Positions 63,571-64,000 of a stretch of 64,000 nt of DNA are shown piece after piece. The translations under genes were made by a program, and so were the position numbers. The stretch covers positions 4,052,001 to 4,116,000 of the forward strand of contig JADJGF010000001.1 in NCBI GenBank assembly GCA_016708125.1, in the 5' to 3' direction. The notes beneath the pieces are model-generated. The model searched no databases and was not told the origin of the DNA. It was given only the letters and a program-made list of their open reading frames with translations. This DNA comes from Ignavibacteriota bacterium. Lineage in GTDB: Bacteria; Bacteroidota; Ignavibacteria; Ignavibacteriales; Melioribacteraceae. The first letter of the stretch is position 1. Each line of letters opens with the position of its first letter.

Positions 63571-64000
63571 TTATTTTGTATTGTTTATGGTTAGTATAAG
63601 CACAGATAAGGCGCTTAAAACTGAAATAACAGAAAGTGACATGCTTAACCAATCTAAGAAATATAATCTTGGTTCACCGGGAATTACAAGAATATCACTT
63701 GGTTTAATGGTCGGGACTTTTTTATATTTCCCATCTAATCCATCTTCCCACATTAAATCATTAAAATCAAAAGGAATCATTACTTCTTTATTATTTTCAA
63801 TTCTGTAAATTCTTAGTTCATCCAAATTTGAATCGTCTGTTGGTCCTCCGACAAACGAAATTAAATCCACAATGCTTGTGTATTCGGGAACAATATATCT
63901 ACCAGGATATCTTACAAAACCCCAAACAGAAACATTAATATTAACAGCCTCAGGATCTGAATAGTCATAAAATCCGCCGTAAATACTTCTCCTTGCATTT
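63571..64000 (-). CDS. Polysaccharide export protein, SLBB domain (5' end outside window)
   Basis: About 142 codons of C-terminal sequence, open from the window edge. VNVSVWGFVRYPGRYIVP-like and YTSIVDLISFVGGPTDDSNLDELRIYR match the soluble-ligand-binding beta-grasp (SLBB) repeat of Wza-type proteins. IKPSDILVIPGEPRLYFLDW and a hydrophobic C-terminal helix follow. It is the outer-membrane or periplasmic export partner of the Wzc-like kinase. The signal peptide and the poly-export domain lie beyond the window. Confidence 0.85.
   Translation of the reverse strand, partial: NARRSIYGGFYDYSDPEAVNINVSVWGFVRYPGRYIVPEYTSIVDLISFVGGPTDDSNLDELRIYRIENNKEVMIPFDFNDLMWEDGLDGKYKKVPTIKPSDILVIPGEPRLYFLDWLSMSLSVISVLSALSVLILTINNTK

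Noticed and set aside
1..64000. Search for CRISPR arrays, rRNA and tRNA genes
   Set aside because: No regularly spaced direct repeats and no recognisable rRNA or tRNA sequence were noticed by eye; a dedicated scan would be needed to exclude tRNAs fully.

Overview
The window is AT-rich bacterial DNA, densely coded and mostly read from the minus strand. Outer-membrane TonB-dependent and PorV-like proteins, C-terminal sorting domains with NYPNPFNP motifs, and Sec signals ending in SQ or AQ point to the Bacteroidota/Ignavibacteriota neighbourhood, most likely an Ignavibacteria-type organism that degrades polysaccharides. This assignment is inferred from protein style only. No rRNA, tRNA or CRISPR was seen.

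Layout. (1) 1-17.8 kb: envelope and secretion genes. These are a partial C69 dipeptidase, two giant secreted paralogues whose C-termini are almost identical at DNA level, a PorV/PorQ-like barrel, a TonB-dependent receptor, two SurA-like lipoproteins and a sorted protein. (2) 17.9-31.6 kb: an L-fucose operon. It encodes mutarotase, isomerase, kinase, class II aldolase, CoA-acylating aldehyde dehydrogenase, an acetate-kinase-type kinase, one BMC-H shell protein, LutABC, a LacI regulator and a FucP permease. Three copies of the palindrome CTTAC(A/T)CGTGTAAG mark two promoter regions. The implied route is fucose to fuculose-1-phosphate, then DHAP plus lactaldehyde, then lactyl-CoA, lactyl-phosphate and lactate, then pyruvate. 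The aldehyde step is probably compartmentalised, but no BMC-P, BMC-T or PduL gene lies here. (3) 31.8-39.0 kb: a secreted GH38-like protein, a CBM9-like protein, a membrane pyrophosphatase and an unknown protein. (4) 39.4-53.7 kb: a ten-gene glucan operon with GH94, GH2, two GH144/PF10091-type proteins, a sugar ABC transporter, a LacI regulator and an esterase. One TTGACA promoter with a LacI/cre-like operator at its start site lies at the head. (5) 53.8-55.2 kb: a decayed IS element. (6) 55.2-59.3 kb: a LuxR-type two-component system among small genes; four copies of an RTAAGTA-N4-TACTKAY palindrome sit in its two flanking promoter regions. (7) 59.5-64 kb: an unknown 326-aa protein, two tiny membrane proteins, a Wzc-like tyrosine kinase and a partial polysaccharide-export protein, which is the edge of an exopolysaccharide locus.

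Most notable items: the compact fucose microcompartment operon with three probable encapsulation-tagged proteins, one being a degenerate RpiB-like protein; the four-copy palindrome around the two-component genes; a 60-bp palindromic repeat read in frame inside a sorting domain; the patchwork identity of the twin giant proteins; and a single-base frameshift in lutA.
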